A stretch of 32,713 nucleotides of DNA from a virus. Positions 1 to 6,319 of the stretch are shown here, in pieces (position 1 is the stretch's first letter; every line of letters starts with the position of its first letter). The notes under the pieces were generated by a model. That model searched no databases and was not told the origin of the DNA. It was given only the letters and a program-made list of their open reading frames with translations. Where the stretch lies: IMG/VR virus record IMGVR_UViG_3300032288_002021, positions 1-32,713 of that record; one strand, given 5' to 3'. Both the position numbers and the translations under genes were made by a program.

Positions 1-8
1 CCAAGGCT

Positions 9-57
9 GGGGGCTGGGGGCTGGGGGCTGGGGGCTGGGGGCTGGGGGCTGGGGGCT
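9..57. repeat. 7-bp tandem repeat (GGGGGCT)x7
   Basis: Seven perfect copies of GGGGGCT run head to tail from 9 to 57, with a partial copy before them. The array lies at the very edge of the window and upstream of the small terminase. All G is on one strand. It could be a real G-rich repeat near a packaging region, or an assembly artefact at a contig end. The remaining sequence to 224 is G-rich and holds no convincing gene; an open frame from a GTG at 63 reads into the terminase gene but lacks a good ribosome site. Confidence 0.85.
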
Positions 58-224
58 GTGGGGTGCAGGCCGCGAGCGACGGGGATGGGGGGGAGGGCCG
101 ACGACTGACCGGTCATAGCTATGGAGGGGTCGCACAAATTTTTTTGCAAAATTTCACGCGCAACACAGCTTATTGCACACGCCCCTTGCTGTACCTGTGC
201 AACCACGTTTATGATCGACGCAAG

Positions 225-692
225 ATGTTTCGATCCCTGCCCTTTGCCCCCCGAGAACTACGCGCTACCGAAGCGCGCCTGGAAGCCATCTACAATGCCG
301 CTGCGTTAGGGCTGAAAGGAGATTCGCTGGCGTTGGCCGCAGGAATGTTGCCGACCGAGTATCGTCGGCTATGCCAATTTGACCCAATGGCCGAAATGGC
401 GGCGCTCAAAGGCAAGGCAGACGCAGAACTGCGGATCGCAAACAAGTTGCACGAAGCTGCCGAAAACGGCGACTCCAAAGCGGCGCTTGCCATTCTCCAG
501 CACCGGCACGACTGGACGGCTAAACAGGAATTGAGCGTTGACGTTCAGCACCGAATTTCCATTACTGACGCGCTACAAGCCGCGCAGGGCCGCGTGTTGG
601 AAAGCCAATCGTTGCCGGCGCTGGAACACACTGAACCGACGCGGCTTACGCGTTCTGTAACCGTGACGGACCATGCAGAAACCGATCTATAG
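225..692 (+). CDS. Terminase small subunit-like protein
   Basis: This 155-residue protein is probably the DNA-recognition subunit of the packaging motor, acting with the large subunit encoded directly downstream. The frame is open further upstream to a GTG at 63, but I chose the ATG at 225. From there the protein starts with a short helical segment ending in a LALAAGM-type stretch that resembles a helix-turn-helix. The upstream extension looks like translated non-coding sequence. A middle helical part (about residues 60-105) is rich in Ala, Glu and Lys, as in small terminases that form rings. The gene overlaps the large terminase start by 20 bp, which supports coupled expression. The ribosome site is weak. 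Function rests on position and general character more than on a decisive motif. Confidence 0.75.
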   Translation: MFRSLPFAPRELRATEARLEAIYNAAALGLKGDSLALAAGMLPTEYRRLCQFDPMAEMAALKGKADAELRIANKLHEAAENGDSKAALAILQHRHDWTAKQELSVDVQHRISITDALQAAQGRVLESQSLPALEHTEPTRLTRSVTVTDHAETDL

Positions 693-2199
693 CGCCGACG
701 AAGAAATGTTGCTGATGACTCGGTTGTGGCAGCCGAGCATCGCAAACGACCCGGAAGCGTTTGTGCTATTTGCCTTCCCGTGGGGGCAGGCCAACACGCC
801 GCTTGCCAACTTCAAAGGCCCGCGCAAATGGCAACGGGACGTTTTGCGGCAGATCAAGAAGCACATCGCCGAGAATCAAGGCCAAGTGACGATGGATACG
901 CTGCGCCTGGCGGTGTCGTCGGGGCGCGGTATTGGCAAATCAGCGTTGGTAAGCTGGCTCATCTTGTGGATGATGGCTACCCGCATTGGGTCGTCGGTTA
1001 TTGTCAGCGCCAATTCTGAGGCGCAGTTGCGGTCTGTGACATGGGGCGAACTGTCCAAATGGTGCGCCATGCTCATTAACTCGCACTGGTGGGAAATCAG
1101 CGCCACGAAGATTACCCCGGCGCAATGGCTTACGGAACTGGTGGAGCGCGACTTGAAGAAAGGAACGCGCTACTGGGCAGCGGAAGGCAAGCTGTGGTCG
1201 GAGGAAAATCCAGACAGCTACGCCGGTGTTCACAATCACGACGGCATGATGCTTATCTTCGATGAGGCCAGCGGTATACCGGACCCCATCTGGGCGGTCG
1301 GCGCGGGATTCTTTACGGAAAACATTCTGGACCGGTATTGGTTTGCGTTCAGCAACCCCCGGCGCAATCAGGGGTACTTTTTTGAAGCGGTCGAAGGGTC
1401 TAAACGCGATTTTTGGTCTAGCGAAAAGATTGACGCTAGAACGGTAGAAGACACAGACAAAGCCGTATACGAGCAGATCATTGCAGAGTACGGAGAGGAT
1501 TCTATCCAGGCGCGGGTAGAGGTGTACGGTGAATTCCCGTCCTCTGGCGACGATCAGTTTATTTCGCCTCGAATGGTGGACGAAGCGGCGCAACGGGCAA
1601 AATACAAAGACGAAACGGCGCCGATTGTTATCGGCATTGACCCGGCTCGCGGCGGCATGGACTCGACAGTTATTGCAGTGCGTCAAGGGCGCGATCTGAT
1701 TGCGCTGAAACGCTATCAGGGCGACGACACCATGACGACGGTCGGGCACATTATTGACGCGATTGAAGAATACCGCCCTACGCTCACAGTAATTGACGAA
1801 GGCGGCCTAGGGTACGGTATTTTGGACCGGCTAAACGAACAGCGGTACAAAGTACGGGGGGTCAACTTTGGCTGGAAAGCTAAAAACCCGATCATGTGGG
1901 GCAACAAACGCGCGGAAATATGGGGCGCTATGCGCGATTGGCTGCGAACGGCGTCGATTCCCAAAGATCGGCAACTAAAAGCTGACTTTACTGGGCCAAA
2001 AACCAAGCCAAACTCCGCCGGCACAATCTTTTTGGAAGGTAAAAGGGAGATGAAATCCCGTGGGCTAGCGTCCCCCGACGCTGCTGACGCGTTAGCGGTG
2101 ACGTTCGCGTACCCAGTGGCTCATCGGGAATCGCGTGAAAAGTCGTTGCGACGGCACTCGTTGCCTGGGCAATCAACCGGATCGTGGATGGCATCATAA
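673..2199 (+). CDS. terL: Terminase large subunit (packaging ATPase/nuclease)
   Basis: This 508-residue protein is the DNA-packaging motor: an N-terminal ATPase and a C-terminal RNase H-like nuclease. The Walker A motif GRGIGKS is at residues 84-90. A SAN motif typical of viral terminases is at 112-114. Walker B, LIFDEAS, has its acidic pair at 197-198. The nuclease domain shows GIDPARGG with Asp323, then VIDEGG with Asp375, then SPDAADALA with Asp469 and Asp472, which together make the expected acidic metal site. Length is normal for the family. It starts inside the small terminase gene, and its TAA stop shares a base with the next ATG (TAATG). It would dock on the portal encoded about 570 bp downstream. 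Confidence 0.97.
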   Translation: MQKPIYSADEEMLLMTRLWQPSIANDPEAFVLFAFPWGQANTPLANFKGPRKWQRDVLRQIKKHIAENQGQVTMDTLRLAVSSGRGIGKSALVSWLILWMMATRIGSSVIVSANSEAQLRSVTWGELSKWCAMLINSHWWEISATKITPAQWLTELVERDLKKGTRYWAAEGKLWSEENPDSYAGVHNHDGMMLIFDEASGIPDPIWAVGAGFFTENILDRYWFAFSNPRRNQGYFFEAVEGSKRDFWSSEKIDARTVEDTDKAVYEQIIAEYGEDSIQARVEVYGEFPSSGDDQFISPRMVDEAAQRAKYKDETAPIVIGIDPARGGMDSTVIAVRQGRDLIALKRYQGDDTMTTVGHIIDAIEEYRPTLTVIDEGGLGYGILDRLNEQRYKVRGVNFGWKAKNPIMWGNKRAEIWGAMRDWLRTASIPKDRQLKADFTGPKTKPNSAGTIFLEGKREMKSRGLASPDAADALAVTFAYPVAHRESREKSLRRHSLPGQSTGSWMAS

Positions 2200-2462
2200 T
2201 GGCACGCAAAACTGTTTCGTTGTCAGTAGGTCGGGGCGAAAAACAGCCAGTTTCTAATGGGGCTGGACTTACCGCCAAGGGCCGCGCAAAATACAACAGG
2301 GAAACTGGGTCAAATCTTAAAGCCCCGGCGCCCAGTCCAAAGACTAAGGCCGATAAAGGGCGCAAAGCGTCATTTTGCGCCCGGATGTCGGGGGTTGTGG
2401 CAAAAGCAAAGGGTCCAGCGGAACGCGCTAAGGCGTCGTTGCGGCGGTGGAAGTGCAACTGA
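2199..2462 (+). CDS. Small basic protein, DUF6321-like
   Basis: This is an 87-residue, strongly basic protein. It carries a GLTAKGRAKYN segment, a KASFCARMSG segment and a C-terminal RRWKCN end with a second cysteine. I recall this pattern from a conserved phage family (DUF6321-like), but its function is not known to me. The start is the ATG in the TAATG overlap with the large terminase; a longer frame begins at 2184 inside that gene. The stop TGA overlaps the next gene's ATG. Sitting between terminase and portal, with high charge, it may bind DNA or the packaging complex. That is inference only. Confidence 0.85.
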   Translation: MARKTVSLSVGRGEKQPVSNGAGLTAKGRAKYNRETGSNLKAPAPSPKTKADKGRKASFCARMSGVVAKAKGPAERAKASLRRWKCN

Positions 2463-2629
2463 TGGAGCATAAAGTGGCTTCTAAGAAAGGTTTGTACGCG
2501 AACATTCACGCCAAACGCGAGCGCATGAAGGCAGGTTCGGGCGAAAAGATGCGCAAGCCCGGAGCGGACGGCGCGCCCACGGCTAAAGCGTTTCGCCAGT
2601 CGGCCAAAACGGCCAAAAAGAGGAAGTAA
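2462..2629 (+). CDS. Small Lys-rich conserved phage protein
   Basis: This 55-residue protein starts at the ATG of a TGATG overlap with the preceding gene. It contains KGLYANIHAKRERMKAGSGE followed by a PGADGAPTAKAF segment and ends in a Lys/Arg cluster. I recognise it as a small conserved protein that recurs in phages next to the two neighbouring small genes; I know no function for it. It has no membrane segment or cysteine. The high positive charge suggests nucleic-acid or acidic-protein binding. A longer frame from 2447 is possible but loses the clean coupling. Confidence 0.8.
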   Translation: MEHKVASKKGLYANIHAKRERMKAGSGEKMRKPGADGAPTAKAFRQSAKTAKKRK

Positions 2630-2631
2630 CT

Positions 2632-2772
2632 GTGCCTCTCGTAAATTCTTCCTCTAAAAAGGCGTTTCGCAAGAACATCAAGGCTGAAATGGCCGCCGGC
2701 AAGCCACAGAAACAGGCGGTCGCCATTGCCTACTCTGTTAAGCGCAAAGAAGCGGCTAAGAAGCATAAATGA
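2632..2772 (+). CDS. Tiny basic protein (46 aa), GTG start
   Basis: A GTG at 2632, two bases after the previous stop, opens a 46-residue frame that ends at a TGA overlapping the portal ATG (ATGA). The protein reads SSSKKAFRKNIKAEMAAGKP followed by a QKQAVAIAYSVKRK segment. I recognise this pattern from many phage and bacterial small proteins of unknown function. It is Lys-rich with no membrane segment. Its exact fit between two coupled neighbours, and the lack of any other gene in the interval, support it as real despite the length. It is the third member of a basic trio between terminase and portal. Confidence 0.85.
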   Translation: MPLVNSSSKKAFRKNIKAEMAAGKPQKQAVAIAYSVKRKEAAKKHK

Positions 2773-4853
2773 AAGACCGTAAGGACGTACTTGATACGAT
2801 GCGCGAGCGCCTTCGCATGGCGCTGTCGGCGTATTCGGACACCCGCGAGGATGAGCTGGAAGACCTGCGTTTTTACGCCGGGTCACCGGACAATAATTGG
2901 CAGTGGCCGGCGGATGTATTGGCAACTCGCGGTGCGGTGCAGGGGCAAACCATTAATGCCCGCCCCACGTTGACGATTAACAAGTTGCCGCAGCATGTAA
3001 AACAGATCACCAACGACCAACGGCAGAATCGGCCTTCCGGCAAAGTAATTCCGGTTGATGATAAGGCTGACGTTGAAGTTGCCGAAATTTTTGACGGGAT
3101 AGTGCGGCACATTGAGTACATTTCGGACGCAGACGTAGCCTACGACACGGCGTGCGAAAACCAGGTAGCTTACGGTGAGGGGTACATCCGTATTCTTACG
3201 GAGTATTGCGACCCGTTAAGTTTTGACCAAGACATTAAAATTGGGCGAATCCGCAACAGCTTCTCGGTCTATATGGACCCGATGATGCAAGACCCCTGCG
3301 GCGCCGACGCCAAGTGGTGTTTTATCACCGAAGACATCACCAAAAGCGAATACGAACGACTGTTCCCGGACGCGCAGCCGGTAAGTTCACTCATGGCGCA
3401 AGGTGTAGGCGATCCGTCGTTTGCCGAATGGATGGCAGAGGACATGGTGCGAATCGCCGAGTATTTTTACATCGAGAATGACAGCAAAAAGCTGAATTTG
3501 TACGCCGGCAATCAAGTAGCCGTTGAAGGGTCGCCGCAAGACAAGCAAATGAAGGCGATGGGGCTGACTCCTATCCGTTCACGCACAACGGATATGGTAA
3601 TGGTCAAGTGGATCAAGACCAACGGCTATGAAGTGCTTGAAGAACGAGACTGGGCGGGCAAATACATCCCCGTTGTGCGTGTCGTCGGCAACGAATTTGA
3701 AGTAGAGGGACGGCTGTACGTTTCGGGTATTGTCCGCAACGCCAAAGACGCGCAGCGGATGTACAACTATTGGACGTCTCAAGAAGCTGAAATGTTGGCT
3801 TTGGCCCCTAAAGCGCCGTTTGTTGGCTACGGCGGGCAGTTTGAAGGGTATGAGATGCAGTGGAAAACGGCCAATACAACAAATTGGCCGTACCTGGAAG
3901 TAAACCCCGATGTAACCGACGGACAAGGCGCAGTGCTGCCGTTGCCGCAACGATCCATGCCTCCTATGGCTCAGAATGGGTTGATTGCGGCCAAGATGGG
4001 CGCATCTGACGACATTAAGGCCACAACTGGACAATACGACCCTAGCTTGGGACAACAGTCTAACGAGCGGTCGGGTCGGGCAATTTTGGCGCGTGAACGG
4101 CAGAGCGACACGGGAACATATCACTATGTAGATAATCTTGCCCGCGCTGTCCGCTACGTCACGCGCCAGCTTATTGACCTTATCCCAAAAATTTATGACA
4201 CGCAGCGTATTGCACGCATTGTCAAAATTGATGGCGAGGTAGGCACGGTACGAATTGACCCAACGCAAGCCGAACCGGTTAAAAAGATTGTCGATCAACA
4301 GGGCGTGGTGCTAGAAAAAATTTACAACCCATCGGTGGGTAAATACGACGTAGCTGTCACAACCGGGCCGAGCTACATGACGAAGCGCCAGGAGGCTCTT
4401 GATGCAATGTCTACGCTTCTTCAGGGCAATCCTGAACTTTGGGCGGTCGCTGGCGACCTATTCATTAAGAATATGGATTGGCCGGGCGCTCAAGAGATGT
4501 CGAAACGCTTTGCAAAAACTATTGACCCGAAGCTATTGGAAGACCAAGACGAATCGCCTGCGCTCCAAGCTGCGAATCAGCAGCTTCAAGCAATGGCTGC
4601 CGAAATGGATCAGATGTACCAGATGCTTCAACAGGTCAACAAGTCTATCGAAGCGCGCGAAGTCAAAATCAAAGAAATCGAAACCGAGATTAAAGCCTAC
4701 GACGCCGAAACCAAACGCATCAGCGCGGTCCAAGCGGGTATGAGTCCTGAACAAATTCAGGACATCGTAATGGGCACGATTGCGGCGGCGGTTGATACTG
4801 GCGATATTGTCGGGCAGATTCAGAGTCGCCCAATGGAAGGTATGCCACAATGA
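2769..4853 (+). CDS. P22-type portal protein
   Basis: This 694-residue protein forms the dodecameric portal ring at one capsid vertex, the channel for DNA packaging and exit. The N-terminal part (DTREDELEDLRFYAG, then DNNWQWP, then RPTLTINKLPQHVKQITNDQ) and the following GYIRILTEYCDP and SVYMDPMMQDPCGADA segments match the P22-like portal family as I know it. Length is close to the P22 portal (about 725). Residues from about 590 on are Gln/Glu/Lys-rich and probably form the long helical barrel, with a coiled-coil look. The ATG overlaps the previous stop (ATGA), and its own stop overlaps the next start (ATGA). In P22 the scaffold gene follows directly; here about 8.2 kb of other genes intervene. 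Confidence 0.95.
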   Translation: MKDRKDVLDTMRERLRMALSAYSDTREDELEDLRFYAGSPDNNWQWPADVLATRGAVQGQTINARPTLTINKLPQHVKQITNDQRQNRPSGKVIPVDDKADVEVAEIFDGIVRHIEYISDADVAYDTACENQVAYGEGYIRILTEYCDPLSFDQDIKIGRIRNSFSVYMDPMMQDPCGADAKWCFITEDITKSEYERLFPDAQPVSSLMAQGVGDPSFAEWMAEDMVRIAEYFYIENDSKKLNLYAGNQVAVEGSPQDKQMKAMGLTPIRSRTTDMVMVKWIKTNGYEVLEERDWAGKYIPVVRVVGNEFEVEGRLYVSGIVRNAKDAQRMYNYWTSQEAEMLALAPKAPFVGYGGQFEGYEMQWKTANTTNWPYLEVNPDVTDGQGAVLPLPQRSMPPMAQNGLIAAKMGASDDIKATTGQYDPSLGQQSNERSGRAILARERQSDTGTYHYVDNLARAVRYVTRQLIDLIPKIYDTQRIARIVKIDGEVGTVRIDPTQAEPVKKIVDQQGVVLEKIYNPSVGKYDVAVTTGPSYMTKRQEALDAMSTLLQGNPELWAVAGDLFIKNMDWPGAQEMSKRFAKTIDPKLLEDQDESPALQAANQQLQAMAAEMDQMYQMLQQVNKSIEAREVKIKEIETEIKAYDAETKRISAVQAGMSPEQIQDIVMGTIAAAVDTGDIVGQIQSRPMEGMPQ

Positions 4854-5212
4854 AAATGGCTGACTTTATAGGGCACTTGTTTCTTGCCCGTGACGTAACC
4901 CATAGCGTTCATCTCAACACGCGAAGCTATGCCAAGCACCAAGCGCTAGGCGGCTTTTACGACGGCATTATCGGCCTAGCAGACGGGTTGGCAGAATCCT
5001 ATCAAGGCCGTTACGGCCTTATCGGACCTATCACTCTGCAATCGGCCAAGAAAACCGGCAATGTTGTTGAGTTCCTTGAAGACAGCTTGGCGGAGTTGGA
5101 AAAAACTCGGCACGAAGTCTGCGAGGAAAAAGATTCTGCTATTCAGAATCAAATCGACGAAATTGTTTCGCTGTACCTGACTACGCTCTACAAACTGAAG
5201 TTCTTGGCGTAA
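4850..5212 (+). CDS. DUF5856-like helical protein
   Basis: This is a 120-residue, mainly helical protein coupled to the portal by an ATGA overlap. The segments FIGHLFLARDVTHSVHLNTR, then HQALGGFYDGIIGLADGLAE, with His and Glu/Asp spaced along helices, resemble the DUF5856 family. That family is seen in several phages and has a four-helix, ferritin/Dps-like look. I see candidate metal ligands (His18, His21, His30, Asp38) but cannot confirm a metal site. It could be a minor virion or assembly protein. There is no signal peptide or membrane helix. The function is unknown and the family call is from memory. Confidence 0.75.
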   Translation: MKMADFIGHLFLARDVTHSVHLNTRSYAKHQALGGFYDGIIGLADGLAESYQGRYGLIGPITLQSAKKTGNVVEFLEDSLAELEKTRHEVCEEKDSAIQNQIDEIVSLYLTTLYKLKFLA

Positions 5213-5263
5213 CTCCAGTACATCCAGTTTTGCACGGTTAAATTTTACTTTGGGATTTCTCAA

Positions 5264-5845
5264 ATGGCTAAAGAACAAGCGGTTTCAACGGATGTAATCA
5301 ACGCGTCTCTAGACAAGGCGCTTGGTGCCGGAAGCAGCGCCCGTGCTGGCGGGGTGTATCGGATGGAATGTTTTGACAAGGACGGCAACCTAAAGTGGGC
5401 GGCAGAATCCCACAACCTAGTGGTAAATGTGGGCCTTCAAGACATGAACACCCAGTATTTTAAGGGCGCCACTTACTCGGCTGCTTGGTATCTGGGTTTG
5501 TACGGCGCAGCGGCTAGCAACACCCCGGCTGCGGGGGATACGGCGGCGTCTCACGCCGGGTGGACCGAAATCGTCCCCTACAGCAATGCCACACGGCCTG
5601 CGGTTACGTTTGGAACGGCTACGACCGCAGACCCGTCCGTTATTTCAAATTCCGCTTCTCCAGCGGCATTTAGTATCAACGCAACGGCTACAGTGGGCGG
5701 CGCGTTTTTGATTAGCAACAGCACTAAGAGCGGTTCGACGGGCATTTTGTTTTCCGCGTCGGATTTTCAGTCCCCAGGGGACCGCTCCGTAACATCCGGT
5801 GACACGCTGAATGTCACTTACACGTTTAACCTTGACGCCGCGTAA
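5264..5845 (+). CDS. Probable virion structural protein
   Basis: This 193-residue protein is rich in Ala, Thr, Ser and Gly. It contains GVYRMECFDKDGNLKWAAES and HNLVVNVGLQDMNTQYF near the N-terminus, then a TLNVTYTFNLDAA end. The pattern (a short recognition domain, a single-layer beta-rich remainder, ending in a strand) is one I know from phage hypothetical proteins near head and fibre genes. The exact role, decoration or fibre base, is not settled. It starts the long fibre cassette after a 51-bp gap that shows no clear promoter. Its TAA stop is part of the next gene's ribosome site (TAAGGAG). Confidence 0.7.
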   Translation: MAKEQAVSTDVINASLDKALGAGSSARAGGVYRMECFDKDGNLKWAAESHNLVVNVGLQDMNTQYFKGATYSAAWYLGLYGAAASNTPAAGDTAASHAGWTEIVPYSNATRPAVTFGTATTADPSVISNSASPAAFSINATATVGGAFLISNSTKSGSTGILFSASDFQSPGDRSVTSGDTLNVTYTFNLDAA

Positions 5846-5855
5846 GGAGACAGAC

Positions 5856-6032
5856 ATGGCGGTTTTTAAGAAAGGCGATCAAGTAAGGCTAAAGTCGGTG
5901 GTGCCTGAAGGTCCGATCACGGCTTTGCGGATGGACGAAGACGGGAACGTCTCGTATTGCGTCGAATGGGCAGACGCTAAAGGCGAAATTCAGCAGCGGT
6001 GGTTTGACGAAGACCAGCTTGCCAGTGCTTAG
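5856..6032 (+). CDS. Small DUF2158-like protein
   Basis: This is a 58-residue protein, short and beta-rich. FKKGDQVRLKSVVPEGPITA followed by a CVEWADAKGE segment and a WFDEDQL end fits the small DUF2158/KOW-like barrel family found in bacteria and phages. That fold often binds nucleic acid or protein, but the role here is unknown. The start ATG at 5856 follows a strong AAGGAGA ribosome site that overlaps the previous stop; a longer frame from 5811 lies inside that gene. A terminator follows 28 bp after its stop, so it ends a transcription unit. Confidence 0.75.
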   Translation: MAVFKKGDQVRLKSVVPEGPITALRMDEDGNVSYCVEWADAKGEIQQRWFDEDQLASA

Positions 6033-6060
6033 TAAGGCGGATTGAGATAGCGTATTTTTG

Positions 6061-6097
6061 ACGGCCTCGGCAAATTTACGTTGCCGAGGCCGTTTTG
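6061..6097 (+). terminator. Rho-independent terminator
   Basis: A perfect 13-bp inverted repeat, ACGGCCTCGGCAA / TTGCCGAGGCCGT, has a 7-base loop at 6074-6080 and is followed by a short T-rich tract. It sits between the DUF2158-like gene and the next gene. A second, smaller inverted repeat (TTTTGC / GCAAAA, 6093-6110) follows at once. Confidence 0.85.
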
Positions 6098-6118
6098 CAT
6101 TAAAGCAAAAAGGCAATA

Positions 6119-6319
6119 ATGCTAAAAATTGATTTTTATTTTCTTACGAAATACGGCCTGTTTTCTGACGCTTTGTATGTGCCAGATGGGCACTCATTTT
6201 CAAGTGCTGAAATTGAACTTATGCAACGCGAGCGTTTGAATAACTGGCTGTACGCCGTGGAAAACCCCGCAACGCCATCTGAACCGCAGCCTGACCCGGA
6301 ACAGCAACAGAATGGCTAA
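6119..6319 (+). CDS. Small protein preceding the glycine-rich fibre
   Basis: This 66-residue protein has a compact N-terminal part (LKIDFYFLTKYGLFSDALYV, then HSFSSAEIELMQRERLNNW) and a Pro/Gln-rich tail. I recognise the N-terminal pattern from small phage proteins found just before fibre genes, with no known function. It has an AAAAAGG ribosome site just after the terminator. Its stop overlaps the ATG of the large fibre gene by 8 bp, so the two are likely co-translated. It may assist fibre assembly, which is inference. Confidence 0.65.
   Translation: MLKIDFYFLTKYGLFSDALYVPDGHSFSSAEIELMQRERLNNWLYAVENPATPSEPQPDPEQQQNG

Noticed and set aside
109-122. GGTCATAGCT resembling vector lac-region sequence
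   Set aside because: Only ten bases match and the flanks do not continue the vector sequence; chance is enough.
63-224. 54-residue N-terminal extension of the small terminase
   Set aside because: The extension has no ribosome site, includes translated G-rich sequence and does not resemble the family; ATG at 225 fits better.
940-1749. 269-codon open frame on the - strand across the large terminase
   Set aside because: It shadows a gene with a complete set of terminase motifs and shows no domain of its own.
3579-4298. 239-codon open frame on the - strand inside the portal gene
   Set aside because: It is antisense to a clear portal protein, with no start signal or recognisable pattern.
5213-5263. 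Promoter-like TTGCAC before the 193-residue protein
   Set aside because: No -10-like hexamer lies at a suitable spacing.
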